Shown piece after piece: positions 48,477 through 60,237 of a stretch of 64,000 nt of DNA. The translations under genes were made by a program, and so were the position numbers. Numbering within the stretch: the stretch's first letter is position 1; each line of letters starts with the position of its first letter. The notes under the pieces are model-generated. The model was not told the DNA's origin, did no database searches, and was given only the letters and a program-made list of their open reading frames with translations. The DNA is from Talaromyces rugulosus (lineage: Eukaryota; Ascomycota; Eurotiomycetes; Eurotiales; Trichocomaceae), in contig NC_049562.1 of the NCBI RefSeq assembly GCF_013368755.1, positions 868,001 through 932,000 on the forward strand. The letters run 5' to 3'.

Positions 48477-50393
48477 ATGATTGCTCAACGGACCACCTCG
48501 CTGCTCACCATTGTCGCCATTGTAGGCTTCGTCCTGGTCATTTTCTCCAAGTCATCAGGGACGATCCAGTCAGAGAGTTCGGAACCAAGCGTCAAATTCG
48601 GCCCTTCGCGGTATATTCCGATTCCATCAAAGATTTCGTTCGATGACCTGCGCCACCCTTTCCGCCCAGTCGCTCACAAGCCGCCAGAGCAAGACCATAG
48701 CACAAGCGGCGAATCGAAATGGTACAGTGATTGGCAATGGCTGAATCCATTTTCGTCGTCCATTACACTCGATGAACATCGCACCGTCCTTCCCCCCTTG
48801 CCAGCACGCCCGCCTATATACACTTTCTACGAACCGAACAAGGATAACGATGACGCGGAGCAAAAGGCAGATAGCGAGCTCCTCCTCGCGTGGCGGCGCG
48901 CCTGGTATGCAAAGGGCTTTCGACCAGTCGTCCTCAGTCGTGCGGAAGCCCTGAACAACGATCTGTACCAAGAGTTCCAATTGCGAATGCAACAATTGAA
49001 GCTTGACCCCGTCCTAGAGTTGGACTTTGTCAAGTGGCTCGCTTGGGGGAATATGGGCACTGGCTTGTTTGCCGATTTGCGATGCTTCCCAATGGCTCGG
49101 TACGACGACAACACCTTCACCTTTCTCAGAACAGGCGCCCTACCAACTCATATCACGCGGTTTGATAAGCTAGACAGAGCTTTATTTGCAGGTGAAAAGA
49201 CCGTGATTAACGACGCGATCAAGGCTGCCACGCAGGCTTTGGATAAATATAAAGACAAACTCCCCTCATCTATTATGAACCTAATCCCATCAGAACTTTT
49301 GAAAGTGGAGGCAACCAACGCACTGGCCTACTACCATTCAAGTACCATTACCAGCCTCTACCCTAAGCTCGCCGAGATACATGTCTCTTCGACGGCGTCT
49401 GGGCGGATGACCTTGGTCGAGCTGATCAATGCCCATCTTCACACAACCTTTCTCAACAGCTTTCCATCGGGAATCGCTGTTCTAAAACCGCTCCCAGAGC
49501 ACACGACTGCATTGATCGAACCTGCATTGAACCTAGCAAAGTCTCTTGTCAAGTGTCCTCCGTCCGAACTACCATCCTGCCCACCCAACCGACCAAATTG
49601 CCAGCTGTGCGATCCAGCGTCTAAACCAGTTCCCATTACGCAACCGCAAACCTTTAAGAATCTTTCTACTGCCTATACGATTGGCGCATTGCCGCATCCC
49701 TATACTTTGGTTAGCCTTCAGCATTCTTCGGAAGAAGTGGATGTCAAATATATCCGGCGAGAGACTCAGCGCGACCCATGGTTGTTAGAAGTGACCAAAG
49801 AGCTTCTTGGAGAAGAGCGCGGAGGCTCTTCGCGGGCAGTTGCTTTCAAGGAAGCAGTGGCTGGAGATCCTTATACCTGGCGAACTTTTTGGATGACGGT
49901 GGAGACGTTTCCGGCCCAGCCAGGCCAGGATCTGCCCCCGACATTGTTGGATGAATTGGAATGGTACTTTGGGTTTAAAATCCCACGCGATGCCATCAAA
50001 AAGGTCGAGGACAAAAAGGTCGAAGATAGCAAAAAGGCCGAGAAAGGCGACAAGAAGCCGGAAGACGCACAGAAAGAAGGAGACAAGAAGCCAGAAGTCA
50101 AGGAAGATACGCCTCTGGAAAAAGAATACAAGTTGATTGGGAAAGCCCGTGAACTCCTCAGTGATAAACAGGCAAGCCGCCTCAGTATCCGCAACGTTGC
50201 AGAAGCCTGGAATTTGGCTGACGTTGAGGTGTGGCGTTTTGTACAAGCATACCGGTCAGTCCTCTCCCTCTCTATCTTTCTGGTAGAGAATGATAATGAT
50301 CATTGACTAACACCTTACAGTGCACGCAGCGCGGTAGAAAGAGCACAATTTGAACAGGAAGAGAAGAATTTTGTTGGAGTCAAGAGTACCTAA
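48477..50393 (+). CDS. fungal type II membrane protein of unknown function
   Basis: Two exons, 48477-50254 and 50321-50393, give 616 residues. One hydrophobic anchor sits at about 7-23, so the bulk is probably luminal or extracellular. The body has regular hydrophobic and helical patterns (LLLAWRRAWYAKGFRPVVLSRAEALNN, KWLAWGNMGTGLFADLRCFPM, Cys-containing CPPNRPNCQLCDP). Features such as WYAKGFRPVVLS and RTGALPTHITRFD recall glycan-processing proteins, but I cannot name a family. A Lys/Glu-rich low-complexity stretch with repeated KKxED words lies at about 505-545. The last exon adds a short charged tail (ARSAVERAQFEQEEKNFVGVKST). Confidence 0.75.
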
Positions 50394-50600
50394 GGAGAGA
50401 TACTGTCGATTTCTCTAAATTTCGCTTCTCTCTTGTATATATCCCTTGACTTATAGACGGAGCATGTGGCATGGCGTTTTATCTGTTTTTACAGTGTTTG
50501 TGTAAATGTATTAGTTATTAGTTGTCTTGGCCCGAAGCGTTTGTTTAAAATCGAATTCTAGCGGTATTGTTATTATTATTGAATTGAGTTGAGTTGAGAA

Positions 50601-50613
50601 CCCTAAACCCTAA
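50601..50613. repeat. short telomere-like motif CCCTAAACCCTAA
   Basis: Two adjacent CCCTAA-type units, preceded by a GAGTT/TTGAG micro-repeat. It could be an interstitial telomeric trace or a telobox-like promoter element. Confidence 0.6.
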
Positions 50614-50650
50614 GACAACCCCGGGAGGCAAGATTTCAAGGCCAGGTCCG

Positions 50651-50664
50651 TCGGACTGTGCCGA
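50651..50664. promoter_or_regulatory. UaY binding site TCGG-N6-CCGA
   Basis: TCGGACTGTGCCGA matches the consensus TCGG-N6-CCGA known for UaY, the Zn2Cys6 activator of purine use genes in Aspergillus. It lies about 317 bp before the ATG of the xanthine dehydrogenase gene. That is a position and target expected from the pathway. Confidence 0.8.
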
Positions 50665-50842
50665 TCGCCGCTGCTCAGCTGTGGGGGCTTCCCCGATAAG
50701 CCGCAGATCCAAGCGTGGAGACTGGAGAGACCCCTCATGTCTTATTTCATTCTCTCGTCAAGGAACTGGACATTCATCTTTCTTTCTTCTCATGTCCTCC
50801 TGTTTATTGCTTCACGAACCTGTTCTGCGACCTGCGATCGTG

Positions 50843-50907
50843 TGATAGACACCCATCGATCCGGTCCGGTCCAAGCTAGATAAGACAAGCAATGGACAGC
50901 TCTTATC
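50843..50907. promoter_or_regulatory. cluster of GATA sites (AreA type)
   Basis: TGATAG at 50843-50848, AGATAAG at 50878-50884 and CTTATC (GATAAG on the other strand) at 50902-50907 all fit HGATAR. A further CGATAAG lies at 50694-50700. Such sites bind AreA/NreA, which lets nitrogen-source genes be expressed when ammonium is absent. Confidence 0.6.
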
Positions 50908-50980
50908 GCCACTGAGCCTATCTTCAACTATTTACGCTTGTTTCGTTTATTTTTTTTCCTACTACGTGTCTTTTCTTACC

Positions 50981-53900
50981 ATGGCACCAAGCATCGAGGC
51001 CGTTTCAGCTCCAGCTGTTCCTGCCGAAAAGATCTCGAGTCTGGTTCAGCTCACCCAGGACTATCACGATACCATCCGCTTCTATCTCAATGGGACCAGA
51101 GTTGTGCTGGACGAGGTCGACCCCGAGCTGACCCTGCTGGAGTATCTCAGAGGCGTTGGCTTGACAGGCACAAAACTGGGCTGTGCGGAGGGAGGCTGCG
51201 GCGCATGTACCGTGGTACGTGTCTGATGTGTGATACCGGGAATTCTAATGTCATCGCTGACAGTAAATATATAGGTCATCTCGCAGATCAACCCGACTAC
51301 TGGGAAGATATACCATGCCTCTGTCAACGCCTGCCTTGCACCCGTCGTCAGCGTTGACGGAAAACATGTCATAACCGTCGAGGGGATTGGCGATGTCAAG
51401 AGCCCTCATGCCACTCAGCAGCGAATGGCTGTCGGAAACGGCAGTCAATGTGGTTTTTGCACTCCAGGTATCGTAATGGTGAGCCATTCTAACTCTGTCT
51501 TGAAATGACATATGGCTAAACACAGGTCTTTGAACAGAGCATGTATGCCTTGCTTCGCAACAACCCGGAACCATCGACGCACGACGTCGAGGAGGCTTTT
51601 GACGGGAATCTCTGCCGTTGTACCGGTTATCGACCCATCCTAGACGCTGCGCACAGCTTCACGGCTGCTGGTGGTTGCAATAATGCGCAAGTGAACGGGG
51701 GTACAGGATGCTGCATGGAAAAGCAGAATGGAGCGAACGGTTGTTGCAAGTCCAATGGGGTGGCAAACGGGACGTCTAATGGGGCCGACGAAGTCACAAA
51801 ACAGCTTCCGAGGCCAGATTTCATTCCTTATAGCCCTGAGACCGAGCTCATTTTCCCACCGGCACTCAGAAAGCACGAGTTCAAAGCCCTCGCGGTGGGC
51901 AACAAGAAGAAGAAATGGTATCGACCGGTGACGCTCCAGCAACTTTTAGAGATAAAAAATACCTATCCATCTGCAAAAATTATTGGCGGCAGCACGGAGA
52001 CACAGATCGAAGTCAAATTCAAAGCAATGCGCTACGACCCATCCGTATACGTGGGCGATATTACCGAGTTACGGCAGTACACCTTGAACGACGACCATCT
52101 CGAGCTAGGAGCAAATGTATCCTTGACAGACTTGGAAAATATATGTGATGAGGCTGTGAAGAAGTACGGGGAGCATCGAGGCCAGCCATTTGTGGCTATC
52201 AAGAAGCAGCTGCGTTATTTTGCTGGTCGCCAGATTCGAAATGTAGCATCGCCCGCTGGAAACCTGGCGACCGCTTCTCCAATATCCGATTTGAATCCTG
52301 TTTTCGTCGCCTCGAATACTGTGCTGGTTGCAAAATCTCTGACGCAAGAAACAGAGATTCCAATGACCCAGTTCTTCAAGGGCTACCGAACGACTGCCCT
52401 TCCGGCAGATGCCATCATTGCCAGCTTGCGTGTTCCAGTCGCCCAAAAGGGTGAATATTTTAGGGCATACAAACAGTCTAAGCGAAAGGACGATGATATT
52501 GCAATCGTCAACGCTGCTTTGAGAGTCTCCCTCTCAGAAACAGACGATGTACTGAGTGCTAATTTTGTCTACGGCGGCATGGCAGCAATGACAGTGCCGG
52601 CGCAAAACGCGGAGCAATACATCATTGGCAAGAAATTTTCAGACCCAGCAACATTGGAAGGGGTCATGAACGCTTTGGAAAAGGACTTTGATTTACGTTT
52701 TGGCGTGCCAGGAGGCATGGCGACATACCGCAAGACATTGGCATTGGGCTTCTTCTATCGCTTTTACCATGAGATCATGTCCACTTTGAATGTGGCCGAA
52801 AACGACAATTACCAGGATATTACTGATGAGATTGAGAGGAACATCTCAACAGGACACAAGGACCACTACGCGTCCGATGCTTACCGGCAAGAGGTCGTAG
52901 GAAAATCCGGAAATCACCTTTCGGCCCTGAAACAATGCACCGGGGAGGCTCAGTACACAGACGACATCCCCGTACAGAAGAACGAGCTGTATGGGTGTCT
53001 AGTACTTTCTACAAAAGCCCGGGCAAAGATATTAAGCGTGGACGCCGAGGCAGCCCTCGACATACCTGGTGTGTTCGACTACATTGATCACCGAGATCTC
53101 CCATCACCAGCAGCGAATTGGTGGGGTGCCCCAAACAGTGACGAGCAATTCTTTGCTGTCGATGATGTCTTCACGGCAGGCCAACCCATTGGCATGATCG
53201 TTGCTACCTCTGCGAAGATTGCAGAGCAGGGCTCACGGGCAGTCAAGGTCGATTACGAAGAAATGCCGGCTATCCTTACGATTGAAGAAGCAATTGAAGC
53301 AGATTCATACTTTAACCACTTTAGACACATTAAAAATGGTGATATCGAGGTAGGATTCAAAGAAGCTGATCACATCTTTACCGGCGTGTCGAGAATGGGT
53401 GGCCAGGAACATTTCTACTTGGAGACTCAGGCCTGTGTTGTGGTTCCCAAGCCTGAAGATGGAGAAATGGAGGTGTTTAGCTGCACTCAAAACCCTACAG
53501 AGACGTGAGTTGCGAATATCCTTGATATTTCGTCTCAGGTGCTAATTTTGTGTTACAGACAAACGTACGTTGCGCAAGTGACTGGCGTTGCTGCAAACAA
53601 AGTTGTCACCCGAGTCAAGAGACTTGGTGGAGGCTTTGGTGGAAAAGAAACTCGGTCAATCCAGCTTGCTGGAATCTGTGCCGCAGCTGCCCACAAGACA
53701 AGGAGGCCAGTTAGATGTATGCTTAACCGAGACGAAGACATCATAACTTCTGGTCAGCGCCACCCATTTCTTTGCCGATGGAAAGTCGGGACTACTAAAG
53801 AAGGAAAACTTGTCGCCTTTGACGCCGATGTATTTGCAAATGCTGGTCACACCCAAGATTTATCTGGTGCTGTAGTGGAAAGAGCTCTTTCTCACATCGA

Positions 53901-55242
53901 TGGGGTCTACAACATACCGAATATCCATGTGAGAGGATGGGCTTGCAAAACCAACACTGTGTCAAACACGGCTTTCCGAGGATTCGGTGGTCCCCAGGGA
54001 ATGTTCATGTGTGAAACTATGATGGAAGAAGTTGCTGATCATCTTGGGATGTCTTCGGATGCATTGCGTGAGTTGAACATGTACAAACCCGGGGATAAGA
54101 CACACTTCAACCAGGAGTTGAAGGATTTCTTTGTGCCTCTCATGTATAAACAGGTCAAAGAGGAGAGCTCGTACATGGAACGACGGCAGGCCGTGGACGA
54201 GTATAATCGGACGCATAAGTGGTCGAAACGTGGTTTGGCCCTTATTCCAACTAAATTCGGTATCTCATTCACAGCTCTATTCTTGAACCAGGCTGGAGCC
54301 TTGGTGCACATCTATCACGATGGGAGTGTTTTGGTTGCTCATGGGGGTACTGAAATGGGCCAAGGTCTTCATACAAAGATGTGTATGGTTGCAGCGCAAG
54401 CGTTGCAAGTGCCTCTCTCAGACGTCCATATTTCCGAGACAGGGACGAATACAGTGGTCAACACATCTTCCACCGCAGCATCTGCTAGTTCAGATTTGAA
54501 CGGCTACGCTATTTTCAACGCCTGTGAGCAAATCAACGAGCGCCTTCAGCCGTATCGCGAAAAGATGCCGAATGCGACTATGAAGGAGCTCGCGCATGCT
54601 GCATATTTTGATCGTATCAATCTATCAGCTAATGGCTTCTATCGCACGCCAGATATTGGATATGTCTGGGGAGAGAATAAAGGACAAATGTTCTACTATT
54701 TCACCCAGGGCGTGGCAGCTGCAGAAGTGCAGATAGACACGTTAACCGGAGACTGGACTCCACTGAGAGCCGACATCAAGATGGACGTGGGCCGCAGCAT
54801 CAACCCGGCCATCGATTATGGCCAGATTGAAGGTGCCTTTATCCAGGGCCAGGGCCTTTTCACGACCGAGGAGAGTCTCTGGCACCGCGGTTCCGGACAA
54901 ATCTTCACCAAGGGGCCCGGCGCGTACAAGATCCCTGGGTTCCGAGATATCCCACAGATCTTCAACGTGTCGTTGCTCAAGGACGTCAACTGGGAAAATC
55001 TGCGAACCATCCAGCGATCGCGCGGTGTCGGCGAACCGCCGCTCTTTATGGGCAGCGCCGTCTTTTTCGCAATTCGTGACGCTCTCAAATCGGCCAGAGC
55101 GCAATGGGGCGTGACGGATGTCTTGGAGCTGCAAAGCCCTGCGACTCCGGAGCGTATCAGGGTCAGTTGTGCAGATCCTATTGTGGAGAGGGCTAGAGTT
55201 CATCCGAGGGAGGGAGAGAAGAGCTTTTTCGTTGCTATTTAG
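50981..55242 (+). CDS. hxA: xanthine dehydrogenase (purine hydroxylase I)
   Basis: Four exons: 50981-51214, 51275-51478, 51538-53504 and 53559-55242, giving 1362 residues, the usual length for fungal XDH. The first [2Fe-2S] cluster uses Cys 68, 73, 76 and 98 ([19 protein letters not shown]). The second uses Cys 137, 140, 172 and 174 ([18 protein letters not shown]). A Gly/Cys/Asn-rich linker follows, then the FAD domain ([38 protein letters not shown]). The molybdopterin domain has [32 protein letters not shown] and GVGEPPLF with the catalytic Glu. It oxidises hypoxanthine and xanthine to urate, the entry to using purines as a nitrogen source. Promoter sites for UaY and AreA agree with this. 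Intron 2 has two in-frame acceptors 12 nt apart. Confidence 0.96.
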
Positions 55243-56089
55243 TTGGGAGTTTATATCATGTATATGCAATGATGCCATAATTTTTATGTATAAGCCAACT
55301 TTACATGTCTTGTAGTACGAAATCAATGGTTTCTTCCGCGCTTAATTTAAATACTGTAAAATAAACGACACCGCTGTTTATCTCATAGTTGTATGACAAA
55401 TTAGACTGTTATTTAGATGTTGCCGAACCGGGTAGACTTTGGCCCGGCTGCCCTGGTATAGGCATGTTTTCGTTTTCTATAGTCGACTCTATCCCAATTT
55501 TCTCTGTTTTTCTTTTCTTTTTCTTTTTTCCAATAATATGTAACGTGATGTGATTAGAAAGATCAATTCTCGGGAACCCTCTATGTAGTTGATTTGTAGC
55601 TTAGCCCTTGAGAAGTCGTTAAGCGGAATTTATTTTCTTGTAAAAAATGGGAATGGGGATCGATGTAAATTAAATTCACATTTAGCTGTGAAACTCGCCT
55701 TGATGATCAGGTTGAATAATCGATTGCTGAACGGAGAGTAAAGTAAGGCTTCGTGGAGTATTTTTTAGCCGTGCATCATTACACTAGTTTTTGAGACCAA
55801 GCCCAAGGGTGATCATCATGTCTTGCTAAATTTTAGCATAAATTACTCTTGATGCCGGTTTCTAATATCTATCGATAACGTGCCATTTTCATCGTCAAGG
55901 GATAAAATGCCTCCACAAAAATATTGATAATCGGGAGCCAATTACTCCGTTCGGAGACATAATGAGCAGATGCAACTCGATCTGGGCAAGTTACATTTCC
56001 AGCTACCCAAGCAGAATTCATGTGTTATATATAGACATCATTTTCCATACTTCCTACTATTTCCAGCCCTTGACAGCATATCGAACAGA
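55243..56089. other. intergenic
   Basis: AT-rich spacer before the transporter gene. An inverted CTCCGTTCGGAG motif lies near 55947, related to the TACGGAGTA half-sites elsewhere. No gene was seen. Confidence 0.5.
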
Positions 56090-57648
56090 ATGACGCTCGT
56101 CGAGATGGCTACAAGCCACCCCGATTTTCAAATTCCACCTTTGAGCCTTCCCCGGGAGGTTATCATGATGTTCACAGTTTGCTCAGCACAGGGGCTAGTG
56201 CAGGCCTCATTAGCCCAGAGTTTTATCCCAAATTTATTGATAGGAGAGACATTCAAGGCACAATCTTCCGACACCGCATGGTATCCCGCCGCCTACGGAT
56301 TGACTTCGGGCACATTCATGCTTGCGTTTGGCCGCGTGGGCGACATGATAGGTCACAAAAAACTTTTTGTGGGAGCATGGGCGTGGTCTTCTCTGTGGGC
56401 TCTTTTGGCAGGCATCTCTGTGTACAGCGACTCTCAGGTCTTTTTTGATATCTGCCGAGCGTTTCAAGGCATGGGCGCAGCTGCCCTAGTCCCCAGTGCT
56501 TTGGCGATTCTCGGAAGTATCTACAAGCCAGGGCCTCGGAAAAACCTGGCATTTTCGCTTTATGCCTCCGGAGCGCCTATTGGTTTCACTCTCGGTGCTG
56601 TATTCGCGGGGTTGCTTGCTCAGTTGGCAAGCTGGCCATGGGCTTTTTACATCAACGCCATTGTCTGCTTGATCTACGCCGGGTTGGCCTTGGTATTTGT
56701 CCCTAATTTAGGGAAGAGACCAAATTCGAAGAAAGAGTCCTTTGACTACTTAGGAACTTTTACAATAGTTTCTGGTAAGAGATCCTATCTGGGATTCCTG
56801 GTGGTAGCGACGCTGACTTTTCTTTTCTTCATCAAGGGCTCATCCTTCTTAATTTTGCCTGGAATCGGGCTCCAGAATCTGGCTGGAAAAGCGCGCAGTG
56901 CATATCAACTCTAGTCATTGGACTACTACTGATTATTGCATTCTTTCCAATCGAAAAGAGAACGGCGCATCCTATTGTCCCGGTTGCAGAAATCGACGAA
57001 AACGCCGCATGGATCCTCCTAATAGAAGGTCTCGCATGGTCCTCATTTGGAATACTTTGTTACTATTCCATCAACTTCGCCATTCGTATTCGCGGGAAAA
57101 GTATGCTGACTGCTGCTGCATACCTGGCACCAGTGCCACCTGCTGGTCTCGCCGCCAGTATCATGACATCGATTCTTCTTTCGAAAGGGTTGATGAGCCC
57201 GCCGGGGATTCTTGCATTCTCACTGGTCTGGTTTTGTATTGGCAACATTGTCCTTGCAACAATGCCTGTCGACCAAACATATTGGCGTGATATCTTCTGG
57301 GCCTATCTTCTTAGCCCATTTGGCATGGATATGAGCTTCCCTGCTGGCACTCTGATCCTCAGCGATCTCCTGCCGGCTGAAAGACAAGGGATCGCGGCAA
57401 GTTTGATTGCGACTATTGTTTACTACTCGCAGAGCTTGGGGCTTGGTATAGCAGGTGTCGTAGAGACAAATGTTGCCAAGGGTTCTGTAGTTAGGGGCTA
57501 TCGCGGTGCCTTGTACCTAGCGATTGGACTAAGTGGTCTTGGGTTTTTTGTTGCGGTGGCCTTTGTTGTCTTGTCTAGGGTGAGGTCTAGCAGAGAGAAG
57601 ACTAGAAGTGGAGAGATCCAAAATGCTGTTGCGGATGCCGAAAATTGA
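56090..57648 (+). CDS. MFS drug/H+ antiporter, DHA2 (14-helix) type
   Basis: Two exons, 56090-56774 and 56837-57648, give 498 residues. The join reads VSGLILLNFAWNRAPESGW, the usual turn into the central helices. Motif A of the superfamily is present (GRVGDMIGHKKLF), as is an antiporter-type motif C region (GAPIGFTLGAVFAGLL). The size and helix spacing fit 14 membrane spans, as in the fungal Atr1/aminotriazole-resistance group. Substrates of this group include toxic small molecules and borate, and none can be assigned here. An upstream in-frame extension to 55970 exists, but ATG 56090 gives the normal short cytosolic tail. No biosynthetic genes lie beside it. Confidence 0.87.
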
Positions 57649-57963
57649 GCATAAATGACACCCGTGGTGTGCGTCTTATTTATGGGGTTTGTATATATAG
57701 ATGTGTTTCCAGAACTTTGAATTTTATTACTGTCAATTAGAATAGACAGCCTACAGGACTGTCAGGTATGCTCTACCAAGTCTATCGCCATGACAAATGC
57801 AACATGCACCAGTCTTTGTACAACAATTCATATCAAATATGAGCGTCGTACTGTAGACATCAGTGAAACCAATAAACGCCATACAAAGCTATGCTTAGAA
57901 AGAAAAATGACAAGAGATATAGTGAGAAAAAGGAAAAGGGTAGTTTGAGAAAGAAAGAAAATG
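57649..57963. other. 3' ends of convergent genes
   Basis: Spacer between two converging genes. Nothing distinctive was seen. Confidence 0.5.
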
Positions 57964-60237
57964 TCATCGACGTTTCTCGTCCCTACCATACTCGACATAC
58001 CAGCTTTGCCGAGTATTCATATTTCCCGAGTCGGTAGGGTGCACGGCGGCCGAGTAATCGCGCTCGCCGGCAAAGCCCATTTTCTGATCCTGATACTCAT
58101 ACTCGGCCTGCTGGAAAGGGTCGTTGCGATCTCGCTCAGTCGGCACAGCACGGCTCGATGCGGAGTGGTTGTGCTCAACTTCGCGACTGGCAGGAATAGT
58201 AGCAGCAGCAGCAGCAGCGGTAGTGCCTCTGGAATCAACAACACCGCCACCGGTCATCACCATGGGTGGTTCGACGGGTTCAAAGCCTCCTTGGCCGACT
58301 GGTCTTTGGCCGCCGCCGTCGCCACGGACGCGCTGGCGCGTGCAGCAGAGGAAGAAGGCGCGCATGGCGCCCATCAAGACAATTAGGACCCAGAGGAGAA
58401 CGAGCGCAGAAGAAATTTTGGCTTCGGTTTCTATCGATTTTTGCAGTTTGTTGGTCACCTTAGTAACCACCTCGGTGATCTGATTAGAGGTCGTCGAGCC
58501 AGGGTCGGACAGGAAGCTGTCGCCACTGTCCATGCTGGCTGATGCCCCAACCGAGAAGGTATTGTTAGGCAACGTAGGAATGGTAATGTAAGCATTGTTG
58601 CTAGCCCAAGTGAGAGCCTTCTCAACACTTTCCACCTTCATCTCGACAACACAGTCAAAGATGCCCTTGACGGCACCGTAGAGTGGGGTGTTTCCGAACG
58701 TCTTGTTGATAACATCGTTGGAATCCTTGAGGAAAACATTCAGGGTGTTGTTCAACGCCGACGTACTCACATTGACCCAGCCAAAAACATTATGGTTAAT
58801 GTCACTTTGAGTGGAGTTGAGGACTGAGTTTGCCTTTTGTGCCCAGTGCACGGAAGAATTCTCCAAGGAAGTGACAACCTTGTCTGCAAACTGACTGACT
58901 TGGGCAGTCAGCTCTGGGACCTCCTTTTCGACAGACTTGAGAAGAATGTATTGGCAGAGACACGAGAAGAGGCCGGCAAGACCCAAACTTAGCAACACAA
59001 GAGCTGGGACTGAAAACGCATAAGCGAATACCCAGCGCACTAAGACTTGGTGGCGGCTGTTGTTGAAGAAAGTCGCAGCCTTCATTCCCAAGGACGAGGT
59101 ATGCGGGCGAGAGATGAGGTAGACGACATCGAGCGAGTCATGCGCGGTGCCGACCATCTCGGCCCGTTGCTTTGTCGTTCTCCAACGGTAGATTTCCACA
59201 AAGGCCATGGGGACACAGGCAAGAACGGCAATGATTGCAAGAACGGCTATGAAAATCTTTCGTGCTTCCACGAGTGTGTCTGCTAGACCGTCGAAGAACT
59301 TGTCAATCCCGTCGTCCTTGCCACAGAAAGACAGGGCTTGCTTTTCGGGGACGGGAAAGGTAGAACTGTCGAAAGAGTAGTTTCCGAGGTGCTTTTTGAC
59401 CTCGTCCTTAAGCTTCTCAAAGGGAAATTTGATTGCCGTGGAAGTAGCATTCTTGACCTGGTCAAACGTCGGAATAGTGGAGTTTGCTTTGCTGATGTCG
59501 TCATTGACCGAGGTCGGAATTTTGAGGTTTTTCAAATTATCCATTTGACTTGTCAGATCAATAGTTGGAATGGTGGGGAGGTCATCACAAAGACCTTTGG
59601 TGATGAAATTGTCGCAGCCTTTCTTGATATCGTTGATGGAATCGTTGAGTTTCGACAGTCCGCTTTCAACGTCCGACACCACGTCAGAAATGCCGTTCTC
59701 AATACTGGGCAGCTCTTTGTTTAGCCAGTTGGTAACGTCGCTGGCAATGCTTAAGGCCATCTCGGCAGCGCCCCTGGCAACCAAGGTAAACAAGCACAGA
59801 TAAGTCTGCACGAGGAAATCGATGTAGAAAAGGACGAGACCTTCCACTCCGGTAATCATGAGTTCGAGAACGTCGACTAGGCCATGAACCGTCTTTGTGA
59901 TACCCTGAGCCGTGAGTTCGTTGACTCCATGAGACATGTAGTGCGGCAGCGAAGCCATTGCACTTCCCATAGACTGGACACTATTGCAAGCAGAGAGGGC
60001 TTGCGATTGAGCATTGTCCATGTCTCCATTCAGACTCGTGATAGCCATCAGGACACGAACGAGCACCAGCAAGATAAGAATAGTCCATCGATTGATCCAA
60101 ACCTGGGACAGGCGGGATTTGATACCGAGATAGGGCGTAGGCTTATCTGGATCGGCATACGGCGGCGCAGCATTGGGCCCTTCATGCGCGCCATAAGGCG
60201 GGAGCATGGGAAATATTGTGCGGCCGAAGAGTCTCAT
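57964..60237 (-). CDS. prm1: plasma membrane fusion protein Prm1
   Basis: A single exon of 757 residues. It has the Prm1 layout: a short Pro-rich N-terminus (MLPPYGAHEGPNAAPPYADPDKPTPYLG), then a first membrane segment (WTILILLVLVRVLMAI). Two large extracellular loops rich in Asn glycosylation sites follow, separated by hydrophobic segments near 125-150, 335-360 and 395-425. A last segment lies near 635-655, before a disordered cytosolic tail. In yeast and Neurospora, Prm1 helps plasma membranes fuse during mating and hyphal fusion. The start is taken at ATG 60237; the open frame goes four codons further to a TTG. MLPPYG 10 codons in is an alternative start. Confidence 0.93.
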   Translation of the reverse strand: MRLFGRTIFPMLPPYGAHEGPNAAPPYADPDKPTPYLGIKSRLSQVWINRWTILILLVLVRVLMAITSLNGDMDNAQSQALSACNSVQSMGSAMASLPHYMSHGVNELTAQGITKTVHGLVDVLELMITGVEGLVLFYIDFLVQTYLCLFTLVARGAAEMALSIASDVTNWLNKELPSIENGISDVVSDVESGLSKLNDSINDIKKGCDNFITKGLCDDLPTIPTIDLTSQMDNLKNLKIPTSVNDDISKANSTIPTFDQVKNATSTAIKFPFEKLKDEVKKHLGNYSFDSSTFPVPEKQALSFCGKDDGIDKFFDGLADTLVEARKIFIAVLAIIAVLACVPMAFVEIYRWRTTKQRAEMVGTAHDSLDVVYLISRPHTSSLGMKAATFFNNSRHQVLVRWVFAYAFSVPALVLLSLGLAGLFSCLCQYILLKSVEKEVPELTAQVSQFADKVVTSLENSSVHWAQKANSVLNSTQSDINHNVFGWVNVSTSALNNTLNVFLKDSNDVINKTFGNTPLYGAVKGIFDCVVEMKVESVEKALTWASNNAYITIPTLPNNTFSVGASASMDSGDSFLSDPGSTTSNQITEVVTKVTNKLQKSIETEAKISSALVLLWVLIVLMGAMRAFFLCCTRQRVRGDGGGQRPVGQGGFEPVEPPMVMTGGGVVDSRGTTAAAAAATIPASREVEHNHSASSRAVPTERDRNDPFQQAEYEYQDQKMGFAGERDYSAAVHPTDSGNMNTRQSWYVEYGRDEKRR

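Larger units (their letters stand above)
50394..50980. promoter_or_regulatory. xanthine dehydrogenase promoter region
   Basis: Contains one perfect UaY-type site (50651-50664), at least three GATA sites and a telomere-like CCCTAAACCCTAA at 50601-50613. A CT-rich segment lies directly before the start codon. Confidence 0.7.
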
